This document shows positions 1 to 10,100 of a stretch of DNA of 64,000 nucleotides, piece by piece. Source of the stretch: Gracilariopsis chorda. Taxonomy: Eukaryota > Rhodophyta > Florideophyceae > Gracilariales > Gracilariaceae. The notes beneath the pieces are model-generated. The model saw only the letters and a program-made list of their open reading frames with translations. It made no database searches and was not told the origin of the DNA. The stretch covers positions 248,001-312,000 of the forward strand of contig NBIV01000060.1 of the NCBI GenBank assembly GCA_003194525.1, given 5' to 3'. Within the stretch, counting starts at the first letter, position 1; each line of letters opens with the position of its first letter. Both the position numbers and the translations under genes were made by a program.

Positions 1-448
1 CAGAGCCCTCCGTTCCATCCTTAATGCGGGCTTAACTTCCACGCTGGATTCAGGCAGTACCTACGGAGGTGTCATTCGAAATGATCAAAGGAAGACCGTC
101 AACTCTGTACAATATCAGAAAATTCGGGAACGTGAAAGCCAACCAGAAAAAGAAAGAGAGCCGCAAGAGATGCAACAAGCGGTAGGAGTTCCAGCGATGG
201 GGGAAAAAAGAAAAGGGGGAGTGACCGGAGACGAAAGACAAGAAAAGCAATATACAGGGTCGAAAATGTGTCCTCGAAAGGAACCGCAAAGCAGTACACA
301 GTGTAATATAGTGAGAGTAATATCTGGCCACGTGGGCAATGCAACGCGCGCAGTACCAACTGGTTAGTGTGCCACGTGTGTTAGAATGTCTAACTAATTA
401 GAGTACTAATTCATGTAATTATTTTAGATAGGCAGTTACACTCCACTA
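1..448. other. No gene recognised
   Basis: Only short overlapping ORFs with no recognisable motif lie here. It precedes the gag remnant of the old Ty3 element and may include its leader or LTR, but no second LTR copy exists in the window to prove that. Confidence 0.4.
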
Positions 449-784
449 GTGTGGCGTGGGGCCATCCCACTATGGCAAACCCCAATGTATGCAACGTGGC
501 AGACTGCACCTGAAGTTGAGCCTCACGCAACGTTAAGGTCTGCGCAGCGCTCCATCTCCAAGAATGGTAAAGCTCAGAAGATTACCAAGCAGTACAAATA
601 CCTTGGCCTCCAAATGAGTGATACTACCTTCGCAGGTTATAATCCCATTGGGATCATTGAATTCCTTCAAAAGTTCAAGATCGCTTGTGACCAGAATGAT
701 TTGTCAGAAGTCGAAGTCATATGGTTGTTTCCATTCTGCTTGAAGAAGCAAGCCGCATCCCTACTCCACAGTACGATGCAATAA
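449..784 (+). pseudogene. Ty3 family C gag fragment
   Basis: The frame has a gag capsid-like stretch (AGYNPIGIIEFLQKFK, then LFPFCLKKQAASLLHS), as in Ty3 gag proteins where a helix-rich capsid is followed by a zinc knuckle. About 110 residues remain. The rest of capsid and nucleocapsid is missing, since protease sequence begins about 75 bases later. A large internal deletion is inferred. The start is arbitrary because the upstream part is not recognisable. Confidence 0.6.
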
Positions 785-857
785 AACCAGAAGTGCTAGA
801 AGACAAATCGGTACATATCTGCATTCTGGAGCATGATAACTACAAGGTGAACATCAC

Positions 858-1346
858 CCTGGGGTTTTCCGTTAATCATGGGTCCCGTGGAATTCGATCT
901 TGGATACGGGAGCTGCACCAAAACTGGTTAGCGCGAATTTATTATCACCGAAGGTGTTGGACATGGTACAGCCATGTACCCTTGCGAACCCTTTGTTGGA
1001 TGCTAATAAGCGACCATTAGCGGTCTGCGGCAGCGTAGACCTAATGGGGACCGTAAGAACCTTCAAGGTCGGGGTACGGTTTATCGTGATCAACGAATTG
1101 ACAACGGATTGTATCCTTGAAACTACGTTAATTACCAACTATTTCCGAGCAATTTTGCATCAAAACAGAACGGTTTTGCTCCACAGTGGTCCGAGAGTAT
1201 CCATAATTGCACCACATAAGTCGAAAACTACATCAAGATCAATGCAGGAAACGCCTTCGGTGACAGTATCCATTAAGGTGCGAGTTGCGAAGTCCATTCA
1301 GATCCTGCCCATGCACCAAGTGGTAGCCAAAGTGGTATGCGACTGA
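858..1346 (+). pseudogene. Ty3 family C retropepsin fragment
   Basis: A retroviral-type aspartic protease is recognised by LDTGAAPKLV, with the D-T-G codons at 903-911, followed by hydrophobic beta-strand-like sequence (GSVDLMGTVRTFKVGVRFIV). This domain would process the Gag-Pol polyprotein in an intact element. The typical second hydrophobic-Gly motif (ILG) is degraded to ILET. No initiation codon is expected because it is part of pol. Frame is lost after about 1346, and a poorly readable tether follows to about 1870. Confidence 0.65.
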
Positions 1347-1879
1347 CCTGATCTCCTAACACTAGGAAAACACCATAAGTTATTCGAGCGCCACATGAAC
1401 ATGATGGTAAATGGAGTCGTATACAACGTACCAAATCAAGCTTTTCAGGTATGCTCAAGCAACTTCAGTAACTATACGGTCAAATTACCTACGAACGGGG
1501 TTTTCGGATTAGCATCTTTTGCCCCGGGTTGCATTTTTGCGATGACAATACAAAGTTCTTCCGGAGAATTCCACCCTAGGGGGTGGGGGCGGAACCGATC
1601 GCGGAAGAAGAGAAACCAACCAGGCGAGTAAACGCCGAAACGGCACTAACACCGAGCGGAAGTACCAAATGAAATAAGGATGTAATCATCCGTTCCAAAG
1701 GCCAACCAAGGAAGGACTGCATCCCCGTCCTATTGGATCCGTTTAGTACCATGTTTTCAGGTCACCTAAGGGTGATCAAAGCCACGTAACACCATATCGA
1801 CTTCGTTCCTGCAGCCAAACCAATACACCAACAACCATACCGGGGAGATCCGAAATCCCAAGAGGTTGAAATCCAAGCG

Positions 1880-2660
1880 GTGGAAAGAATGTTGAATGTA
1901 TGGGTTATCGAACCCACATACGCGGAGTGGGCAAGCCCAGTGGTATTGGTCCAAAAGAAGAGAAATAAAAGAATGAGTTTTTGTATCGACAATAAAAAGA
2001 AACGCCGTTACGGTCAGGGAATCGTACCTGATACCTAGAATAGGTAAATGTAGATTCCCTCGGTGATGCGAATTCTTCACCACATTGGATGCCAATTCCA
2101 GTTACTGGCAGGTGGGGATAACCAAGAACAACAGGGACAATACTAAATTCACCTACCTCGCTGATCTCTTCAACGTCTTGCGAATGCCATTTGGTTTGCA
2201 AAAGGCCCCCGTTACGTTCCACACGGCTCTCGATACAATCCTATCTAAGGTAAGACGGCAGACCACACTGGTGTATACAGATGACATATTCGTCTACTTC
2301 AGATCGGTTGAAGAACACTTTGGGCACGTCCGAACGGTAACCCAACTCTTGAAAGATGCCGAGATGATCCTCAATTTAGGCAAATGCTGTTATTTGACCA
2401 ACATTCGGAGTATCTGGAATGTATGATCAGCCCAGGTTGCCTGCAGGTAGCCGAAAGGAACTTCCAAGTGGTTTGCGATGCTAAACGTCCACAGATCCAA
2501 ACAGATGTACATTCCTTTATTGTTTTGTGTAATTTATACCAACGATATATCAAAGGGTTCGCCAAACTTGTGGCTGCCCTTAACAGGAAACTGGAGAATG
2601 GACAACCAGATCGGTTTGGATACCTTGGAGGAGACGAGATACAAGCGTTTTAGAAGCTGA
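1880..2660 (+). pseudogene. Ty3 family C reverse transcriptase fragment
   Basis: Frame pieces contain the RT landmarks EWASPVVLVQKK (about 1924), SSYWQVGI, RMPFGLQKAPVTFHTALD and the catalytic box VYTDDIFVYF at about 2271-2300, then the thumb and connection (SFIVLCNLYQRYIKGFAKLVAALNRKL). The box is YTDD where most Ty3 elements have YLDD or YVDD, so both aspartates remain. Several frame changes, one near 2000-2085 and another near 2430, prevent a single product. It would copy element RNA into cDNA in virus-like particles if intact. Confidence 0.75.
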
Positions 2661-3439
2661 ACGCTGCGCTCATCTCCCCACCAATATTGGCCTTTTCCGA
2701 GTCTGTTTATCACTGCATCCTTGAGACGGATGCATCTTCCGATCAGGTAGGATGTTGCCTAATGCAACATCTAGCGAATAGAGTCAAATCAACATTTGGT
2801 TAGTGGAGTAAGGCGATAACCAGAACTAAGCAGAACTACAACGTGATGGAGAAGTAATGCTTAGCGGTTGTATGGAGAATGCTAATGCTCCGTACTTACC
2901 TATATGGAACGGCGTCCACCCTCTGGACAGATCACGATGCCTAACGGTGGATATTGGACCTCATGGACACTTTTGGACGGTTAGCCAGATGGAGGTTAAA
3001 AATATGAGAGTTCTAGTACAAAGTACAATACTGCCCGGTTGTGAAACACAATGTGGCTGATGCCAGGTCACGCTTTCTTGAATAGCAATGCATTAGAAGA
3101 AAAATTAGTAGAGGACGAAATCTCGTGCTTCACTATCCAATTCGTTACGCATGGACAAGAAGAGGAAACCGAATTGGGTACTTTTGGGATTAGGAGAGGG
3201 CGTTCCATCATTTTATCGTCGCAGATGATCTAACAGACGTATTGTTCGGGGTGAAAGAGGAAGAATAGTCTCTCATTTAACAAAGAGGAATTCTTGCGAG
3301 AGAGAGCAACCGATAGGTACTGCAAGTCATTATTACACCTCCTTGTGCAGAAGTATACGCAGTTCGAGGTGGAACATGGAGGTTATTTAATCAGGCGATC
3401 CACCTTGGATGGGCTGCTCCAAAAGATCGTAGCCGAGTC

Positions 3440-4115
3440 GCTTCGCCAAAACATTCTTCATCTGAACCACTAGCCCCGGTTTTCATGCCATCCAGGAGGT
3501 ACAAGAATATACTATAACCTAATGAGAGACTTTTATTGGCCCCTTTTGGCTCACGATGTTTATACCTATTTGGCAGGATGCACCTTTTGCATCAAAACCC
3601 GTGGTGGTATTCGGCAACATTGTAAGTTTGTGAAGCCATTCCCGGCGGCCAGTTCATTGGAGTTCATAGCGATTGCCATTCTGGGACCACTTCCCTAAAC
3701 CGACAAGGAATACAAGTGCGTCATGATAATTACCGATCAGTACAAAAAGCTCACTCGAGCTATCCCGCTCAAGCGCACAAACTGTACGGTATTGACCGAA
3801 GCCTTTCTCAAACATTTGGTATTTCTGTACCTTCCTCCACTATACCTACTCACCGCTAATGGCTCTAACCTGGCTTTGAAGGTCTTCGAATCAGTGCGCA
3901 CCATGTGCAGCTTGACGCACTTTTTCACCCCTGCATACCACCCCCAAACCAACGGGCAAGTGGAAAGGTTTAAAAGAACCTTACTGACAAGTTTGCGTTA
4001 CTATTTGAAGAACAACAATCGTATTGACCTGCGTTCGCACAATCCCTGGCGTATATTTAAAACCTGCAGGTACATCTCTCCACGGGAACCAACCCTTTTG
4101 ACTTGATTCTATCAT
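3440..4115 (+). pseudogene. Ty3 family C integrase fragment
   Basis: The reading frame from about 3723 contains an rve-type integrase core: MIITDQYKKLTRAIPL, then PPLYLLTANGSNL, FFTPAYHPQTNGQVERFKRTLL and TGTNPFDLILS. The HHCC zinc-binding region is just recognisable upstream (about 3450-3600). The second catalytic aspartate of the usual SDNG is alanine here (LTANG, about 3853), and E of QVERF is kept, so the enzyme would be dead even in a restored frame. RNase H residues lie between 2690 and 3060 but are too damaged to delimit. Confidence 0.75.
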
Positions 4116-4121
4116 GAAACC

Positions 4122-4946
4122 TGAAGTGCAACGCCCACAGGGAGGGATTCTGGGTACTTGAACGCTTTCCCGATATTATCGGTTGTGTAGTGTGTATATG
4201 AACTACGCCCCACTATGGTGGGTATGGACACGTGGGACACGGTTTTGGGTCAATTGGCGGTTGGCCACAGTAGTGGATGTTGCCACGAAATGTGGAGTAT
4301 TTTAGCTAATATTATTTATTATTTTCACACCCATTTCTGGGAAGCTAGTACTTAGTGCGACGGCGCACTGCCGTCGCACCAGTAAACCTTCCCCAACAAG
4401 GGACCCCAACCTGGGGAATTGGCTCTAGTTGTTGCCGCTTGCGCGCGTACTCTACTCCTCCTTGGAGGGAAACGCCGTAAACCACGGGACATCTAACCCC
4501 CTTGCACATCTAAAGGGACCCATCACTGGGAGTATAATTGTTCCAATTGCATTGGTGTTTCGCCCTGTATAGGGATATTGTTACCGGCATCGCCGTATCC
4601 GTTCGTCGCTCTCGCGACTCACATCGTCCTCTCTTCCTCCTCTTCGCCCTTCCCTTTCCCCCTTTTTAGGGTAGCACCTCCCGCTATCCGCGGCCCTCGT
4701 GTGCGCATCCGCTCACACACCCCCACTTACGTGGAAACATACCTCTACCGAGGACCACATCCCGCTCACGCGGATACCGATTCTTCGCCTTCACCTCCCT
4801 GCGCAAGTCGCGACAGGTGTCCCTGGTCTTACAAACCGGCTTCGCCGTGACACCTCTGGGAGGGCTCTACCCAACTGGGTTCACCTCGTGAGAGGAAGAT
4901 CCCGAACGTCTTTCGGTGTTTTTCCCCTTTGGGGCATTGCACCACA
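4122..4946 (+). repeat. 5' LTR of family A copy 1
   Basis: It runs TGAAGTGCAACG... to ...GCACCACA and aligns with 14775-15600 at roughly 97 percent by eye (about two dozen differences) and with 44622-45448. An AT-rich block at about 4306-4326 and TATA-like TGTATAG at 4566-4572 could position transcription. The LTR has several perfect hairpins, the longest at 4355-4379 with 10-bp arms and a 5-nt loop. Confidence 0.93.
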
Positions 4947-4949
4947 AAG

Positions 4950-4970
4950 TGGTCTCCCGACCTAGATTCG
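4950..4970 (+). other. Primer binding site for a tRNA primer
   Basis: Three bases after the LTR, a TGG (complement of tRNA CCA) begins a 21-nt stretch, TGGTCTCCCGACC then TAGATTCG. Its complement reads as CCA end, discriminator A, a 7-nt acceptor strand, a 5-nt T-stem strand and the start of a T loop (CGAAT). This matches tRNA 3' anatomy well beyond the usual match length. The tRNA identity cannot be named from this alone. Copy 2 has lost this region. Confidence 0.8.
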
Positions 4971-5051
4971 GTTTTTGTTTTCCCTCTTACGAGGTTGGTT
5001 TTCATTCACCGGAAGTTCCGTGATCGTTTCCCGTCGTAACGGTATTTTCTC

Positions 5052-7163
5052 ATGTCGAGAAATCCCTCCGATGCGGAGCCAGTGGTTACGCGTAGTCGCT
5101 CCCGCGACAACGCGGACACATCCGAAGTTCGGTTCGTACCCCGTATCTCTTTACGTACAAGTTCCAGCCGTGCTGGCGCCGCTTCATCGCGGAATGATAT
5201 CCCCGACCGGGATCCCCGGAACCTCCTTTTGCCCTCGTTATCACCCCCACAGGGGAATGCAGCATCGACTCCGGCTGTTGCCGCAGTGCCCCAGGGGACT
5301 TCCCTGGAACCCCAGGTCCGCGCTCTGTGGACCGCCAATGACACCCTTGTAGGGGAACTAAAATCCCTCCAAGAGGTGGTCTCGGCAACCCCCGTAAAGG
5401 AGGTCGCCGAGGAACTCCGTATTTTACGGTCTGACGTCAACTCCGTGTTGGAGAGTTTGGGACAACCCACCGCCTTCATCGAAGGAGTTGAAGCCCGATT
5501 TGATCGGATTGGTGCCCGCCTGGAGACGCTGGAGCAGTTCGTCCTCATGGACAAACCATCCCCGGATGATCCGGTGAACGAGGCATCGCACAACGACCAG
5601 CTTGCTGGGAAGAAGAAACGCCGTCATCGACGGAAACACCACCGGAAATATTCGGACTCCGATTCTTCGACATCGTCGGAATCATCCCGAAACCATTCGG
5701 TTAGCTCGAGCTCCTCGAACTCCGACTCGGAGGACGAGAAGCGAGGCTACTCCTCCCGCTCGAAGCGGTCATCGGCCACGGAAGGTGTGGTCCGAACCCG
5801 CCAGAAGGGGAGAAGACACCCCGGTCTCCGGGAATTGAAACCGACAAACCCGGATTACCGGAAGCTTTTATCATACCGGTACTACCGGCTCGAAGATTCG
5901 TCACTTGGACGTACGCCCCGTGGTACGGGAAAGGTGCGAGAATGCATTAAGCGAATGCAGCTCTTGCTCCTTAACCAGTATTTTACTGGAGAGGACCCAG
6001 TCCTAGTACTGGATTTCCTATCCCGCTTTGTAGCGGAGGCCGATATCCTCGGTATGAATGAGGGACAAGCCTATTTGGCTTTACCGTATTTCTTACGGGG
6101 AGTGGCGGAGGACCAATACACCTCTGTCAGAGGATCTTCTCGCGCCTCCGAGGGAGGAGTTACTTGCTGGCTGGAGGCTGTGCAGTATCTTCTGCGCTCC
6201 TACGCCACCAACACCGCTATTCAGCAGGCTATCCTCGCTTTGCGAGATACACGCCAGCGTGCTGGAGAGACCGAGACCGATTACTCGGTGCGCCTTAACA
6301 AGGCTTTCCACAGATGTGGTAACGTATACCCCGCTGGGGAGCGCAGTACCATGTTCATTGATGGTCTTGACCCGGCAATCCGGAGTTTAGTTACCCGTTA
6401 TCGGGAGGACAAGCGAAGGATCACCTACCTCGAGCTGGTCCAACACGCTCGAGCGGAAGGGGATGCACTTCGTGCAAGAACTCCGAACAATCGGTCTAAA
6501 TCCGCCAAGGCGTTGTTGCTGGAAAGCGAAGCTTCCTCTCTCCCGCTCACCGCGGATGGGAACCCTGGACAGGGATTTGATACTGTGCATTTAGCGCAGG
6601 GAGATGGTGTGTCGATACCCACCAGTGAGTTACCGTCAACGACGGAGGTGACCCATGATACGGGAGCAGAAGATCCCGTTCTATACGACGGTAACGGTCG
6701 GGTCCAACCCCAACGACTCCCGTTTTCAAACGGTCAATCCCGTTATCAACGGCCTGGATGGACTGACACCCGCCCTGCGGTTCGCTTCTCCGATACTCGG
6801 AATAATAATCCGCGTGTCGCAGTGTTGGCTCTCATTTGCAACCTTTGTTATGCCAATGGCCATACCTCACCTCAGTGTATCTGCTCACTGAAGGATATGG
6901 CCAAGGTGGTGGCAAACTACGAGGCCCTCACTCCAGAGGAGAAACTTTCCGTCCCGACGGCTTCCTATCTCCGTGCTAAAACGAACTTTTCCCACGCCCT
7001 ACCACAGACCTCGCGTGCGCGGCAAGCTTCATACGCCCCGATTCGGGAGATCACGCAACCATCCGCTGCAACCCCCGCTTATGCGGATAGAAACCCCCTC
7101 AACGGGATGAAGCACTCGTTGTCGAGGAACCGAACCCACCGCCAAAGGCGGAAAACTAACTGA
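5052..7163 (+). CDS. gag: Gag polyprotein of Ty3 family A
   Basis: Structural protein of the virus-like particle, 703 residues, long for a Ty3 gag. Start ATG 5052 is the first in the frame after the leader. N-terminal 180 residues are low-similarity with a possible coiled-coil; residues about 187-240 are an Arg/Lys block (KKKRRHRRKHHRK) followed by a Ser/Asp run; residues about 295-480 form the capsid-like region (YFLRGVAEDQY, FIDGLDPAIRSLV); residues 596-609 are a CCHC zinc knuckle (CNLCYANGHTSPQC), the RNA-binding nucleocapsid. Compared with copy 2, one G is missing near 7100, so the last about 20 residues are out of frame and the stop moves from TAA 7157 to TGA 7161. Pol lies in the -1 frame relative to the copy 2-type gag end. 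Confidence 0.88.
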   Translation: MSRNPSDAEPVVTRSRSRDNADTSEVRFVPRISLRTSSSRAGAASSRNDIPDRDPRNLLLPSLSPPQGNAASTPAVAAVPQGTSLEPQVRALWTANDTLVGELKSLQEVVSATPVKEVAEELRILRSDVNSVLESLGQPTAFIEGVEARFDRIGARLETLEQFVLMDKPSPDDPVNEASHNDQLAGKKKRRHRRKHHRKYSDSDSSTSSESSRNHSVSSSSSNSDSEDEKRGYSSRSKRSSATEGVVRTRQKGRRHPGLRELKPTNPDYRKLLSYRYYRLEDSSLGRTPRGTGKVRECIKRMQLLLLNQYFTGEDPVLVLDFLSRFVAEADILGMNEGQAYLALPYFLRGVAEDQYTSVRGSSRASEGGVTCWLEAVQYLLRSYATNTAIQQAILALRDTRQRAGETETDYSVRLNKAFHRCGNVYPAGERSTMFIDGLDPAIRSLVTRYREDKRRITYLELVQHARAEGDALRARTPNNRSKSAKALLLESEASSLPLTADGNPGQGFDTVHLAQGDGVSIPTSELPSTTEVTHDTGAEDPVLYDGNGRVQPQRLPFSNGQSRYQRPGWTDTRPAVRFSDTRNNNPRVAVLALICNLCYANGHTSPQCICSLKDMAKVVANYEALTPEEKLSVPTASYLRAKTNFSHALPQTSRARQASYAPIREITQPSAATPAYADRNPLNGMKHSLSRNRTHRQRRKTN

Positions 7164-10100
7164 GGCAGTCTCCCCTTTGGGAGAGGCATCCTCAGACAAG
7201 AGTCTGTTGGCGCCCGAAGCGTCCTCGCCTCGCTCCCCGGTGAAAGTCCTCTCGAGGAAAGACACCGCTGACGCGGACTCTGCGCACATCTGTGTGTTGC
7301 GTCGCCCGTGGATACGGAGTAAAAATCCCCGGATTCCCGGTAGAGTCTTGGTCTTGACCAAGCGCAATTATAAGGTCTATGCCGACCTTGGCCGTGACCC
7401 CCAGTTTATGGTGAGGTTTCTCACCGTCCTGGATACAGGTGCAGGCCCCAACTTTGTTGTGGAATCATTGTTACCCCCGCTTGTGCGGTCGCGTATCCGC
7501 TCTGACGCGGTCCCCGACATTTCGGATGCGAACAACAATCCGTTACAAACGGTGGGCACAGTGGACCTCGTCGTGAGACTTGGTACCTCTGTGGTGAAGT
7601 TGGACTTCATCGTTTGTCGTTCATTGGCAGCACCAGTCATACTGGGATGGGATTACTGCGACAGATTTGTCGACGCAATCAGGCCCCGCCTCAGGCGTGT
7701 AGAACTTGACGACGGATCGTCGGTTCCGATTGTTCGCCGCCCGCTAAAGCGGTCCTCTCGGAAACAAGCTCCGCTCCCTGCTGCGCAGGAACCACCGCCC
7801 GCGTCCCGCGAGTCCACCAAGCTCCGCGTCGCTGCCTCGGTTTCTTTACCGGCTGAGTCCCAAGTCTGGGTGCAGGTAAATTCCGGTAAACACGGTCTTC
7901 GGGTTATACAACCCCTCGCCTCGTTGTACGATAAATCCCAGCTGGCGCTGGCTAATGGAATTGTCTCCATTTCCCCGGATGTTCCTTTCCGGATATTGGT
8001 TGCCAACCTTGGCAAACACCCCCAGTATCTGGTCAAACAACAAGTAATTGGGAGTGTAACCCCCCATCCTATGGGAATGATGCCAACGAAGATGACAGCC
8101 ACCGATGTACTCGGAGTTACCACCTCTTCTGAGGAGTTCGCCCCGCCGTCCGAAGACGTCAAGTCTAAAGAGGGGGAGGAAACCGCTACTTCAGCGTCGA
8201 ACATACCGAGTAACTTGGAATTACGAACCACACCTGTTCCACAGGACAATGCTCCATCGAGCAATGACCGGATTGATCCGGAAAAAGCACTTGAAGCGCT
8301 GGACTCCAGCCACGTGCCAGAGTCGCACCGCGACAAACTCCGTACTATGCTACCGGAATTCACCACAATGTTGGATGGCTCGCTTGGCGAGATTGATGCA
8401 ACGGAACACCGGATCGATTTAATCCCCGGTGCGCGACCGGTTGCACAACCCCCTTACAGGGCAGGTCCGAAAGCTCGGGAAGAGGAGTAGTCCCAGGTGG
8501 ACAAGATGCTCCGCGCAGGTGTGATTGAGCCCGCTCAATCACCCTGGGCATCCCCAGTTGTACTGGCTTTAAAGGCCGACAGAACCTGGAGGTTCTGTGT
8601 CGACTACCGCCGGCTCAATGCCGTGACTGTTAGGGACACGTACCCCATCCCTTGTATGGACGAGTGCATTCACTCCCTTGGAGACGCCACCGTGTTCACG
8701 GCCCTTGATTCCAATTGGGGATATTGGCAAGTACCTGTCAGACAGGTGGATCGCGACAAAACCGCATTCACCTGCCATGCAGGAACGTACCGCTTCAAGC
8801 GGATGCCATTTGGGTTAACCAACGCCCCCGCCACCTTTCAGCGTGCAGTAGATATTCTACTCAACCGCTTTAAGTGGCGGAGTTGTCTGGTCTACCTTGA
8901 TGATATTATCATCTTCTCCAACTCGTTGGACGACCATCTCACTCACGTCCGAGACGTGCTGACCGTACTCCGCGATGAGGGAATTACCCTCAAGTTGAGG
9001 AAATGCGAGTTTTTCACAGATACTGTGAAGTATCTGGGTCACATTATCCGTCCTGGACGGTTAGCGATCGAGAAAGCTCGAGTCAAATCCCTCGTTGAGG
9101 CGAAAGAACCCCGTACTCAAACGGAACTGCGCTCCTTTCTGGGGCTGGTCAACGTCTATCGACGGTTTATCCCGAACTTTTCGGATACTGCAGCGCCCCT
9201 GAACGCGTTGTTGCGAAAGGGGAACCCCCAAAACTGGGAACATTTACGCTCGAGCAATCGGAAGCTTTTAACTTCTTAAAGGAGGCTGTTACATCAGCAC
9301 CAATCCTACATCTCCCAAAACTTGGGTTGCCATACTCCGTAGATACGGACTCGAGCGACTACCAAGTCGGGTGTGCTCTTTTTCAAACCACCCCCGAGGG
9401 GGAAGACATCCAATTGGTTATTGGTCATGTTCGCTCAATGTTCATGAGCGGAACTACTCCGTATCGGAGAAAGAGTGCCTCGCCGTCGTATGGGCGATGA
9501 CCAGTCTGCGCCCCTACCTTATGGGAATTCACTTCACCGTGTACACGGATCATTCCTCATTGAGGTGGTTTGATGACTATCTCCGACCCGTCGGGACGCC
9601 TCATGCGCTGGAGACTCCGCCTCGCGGAATATGACTTTCAAGTCATTTATAAAAAGGGTGCGCAGAACACCCAGGCCGACGCTTTATCGCGGTTACCCAC
9701 AAGTGGGGAGGCACTCCCAACGGAAGATGATGAAGTCCCATGCTTCATGGCTATAGACCCGGATGATCCGGAATATGCCGTCGAGGCTAGGCCAGAAACC
9801 TGGGACGAGGATGCTGATTTTGACGAACTACTCGCATCGCGAGATAAATCTGAGAACCCGTTACCGGGAAACTTTGTACCGGTATCACCGGAAGAAATGA
9901 TCCGAGAACAATTCGGCGACCCATTCTGTACGAGAATTCGTGCCCGTATCAACGGTGGTGAAGATCTCCCTTTCGGGGTAAATGACGAAGGCTACCTCGT
10001 AAGAAAGGTCGAAGCCCGCCCACAGATTGTGGTACCACATTCCCTGCAATCGCGGGTGTTACATCTATCACACTACGCCCCCATTGGAGGTCACCCAGGT

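Larger units (their letters stand above)
449..4121 (+). mobile_element. Decayed Ty3/gypsy element, family C, cut by family A copy 1
   Basis: Fragments of gag, protease, reverse transcriptase, RNase H and integrase follow in the normal Ty3 order on the plus strand, with many stops and frame changes. The integrase reading ends within the conserved TGTNPFDLILS stretch, after which the LTR of the next element starts with TG at 4122. No LTR of its own is visible. Nothing after 15600 continues this element, so its 3' part is not beyond the inserted neighbour. Confidence 0.8.

Noticed and set aside
50..367. Hydrophobic overlapping ORFs on both strands
   Set aside because: Three frames overlap the same bases with no motif and no neighbour support; the hydrophobic look comes from pyrimidine-rich sequence.
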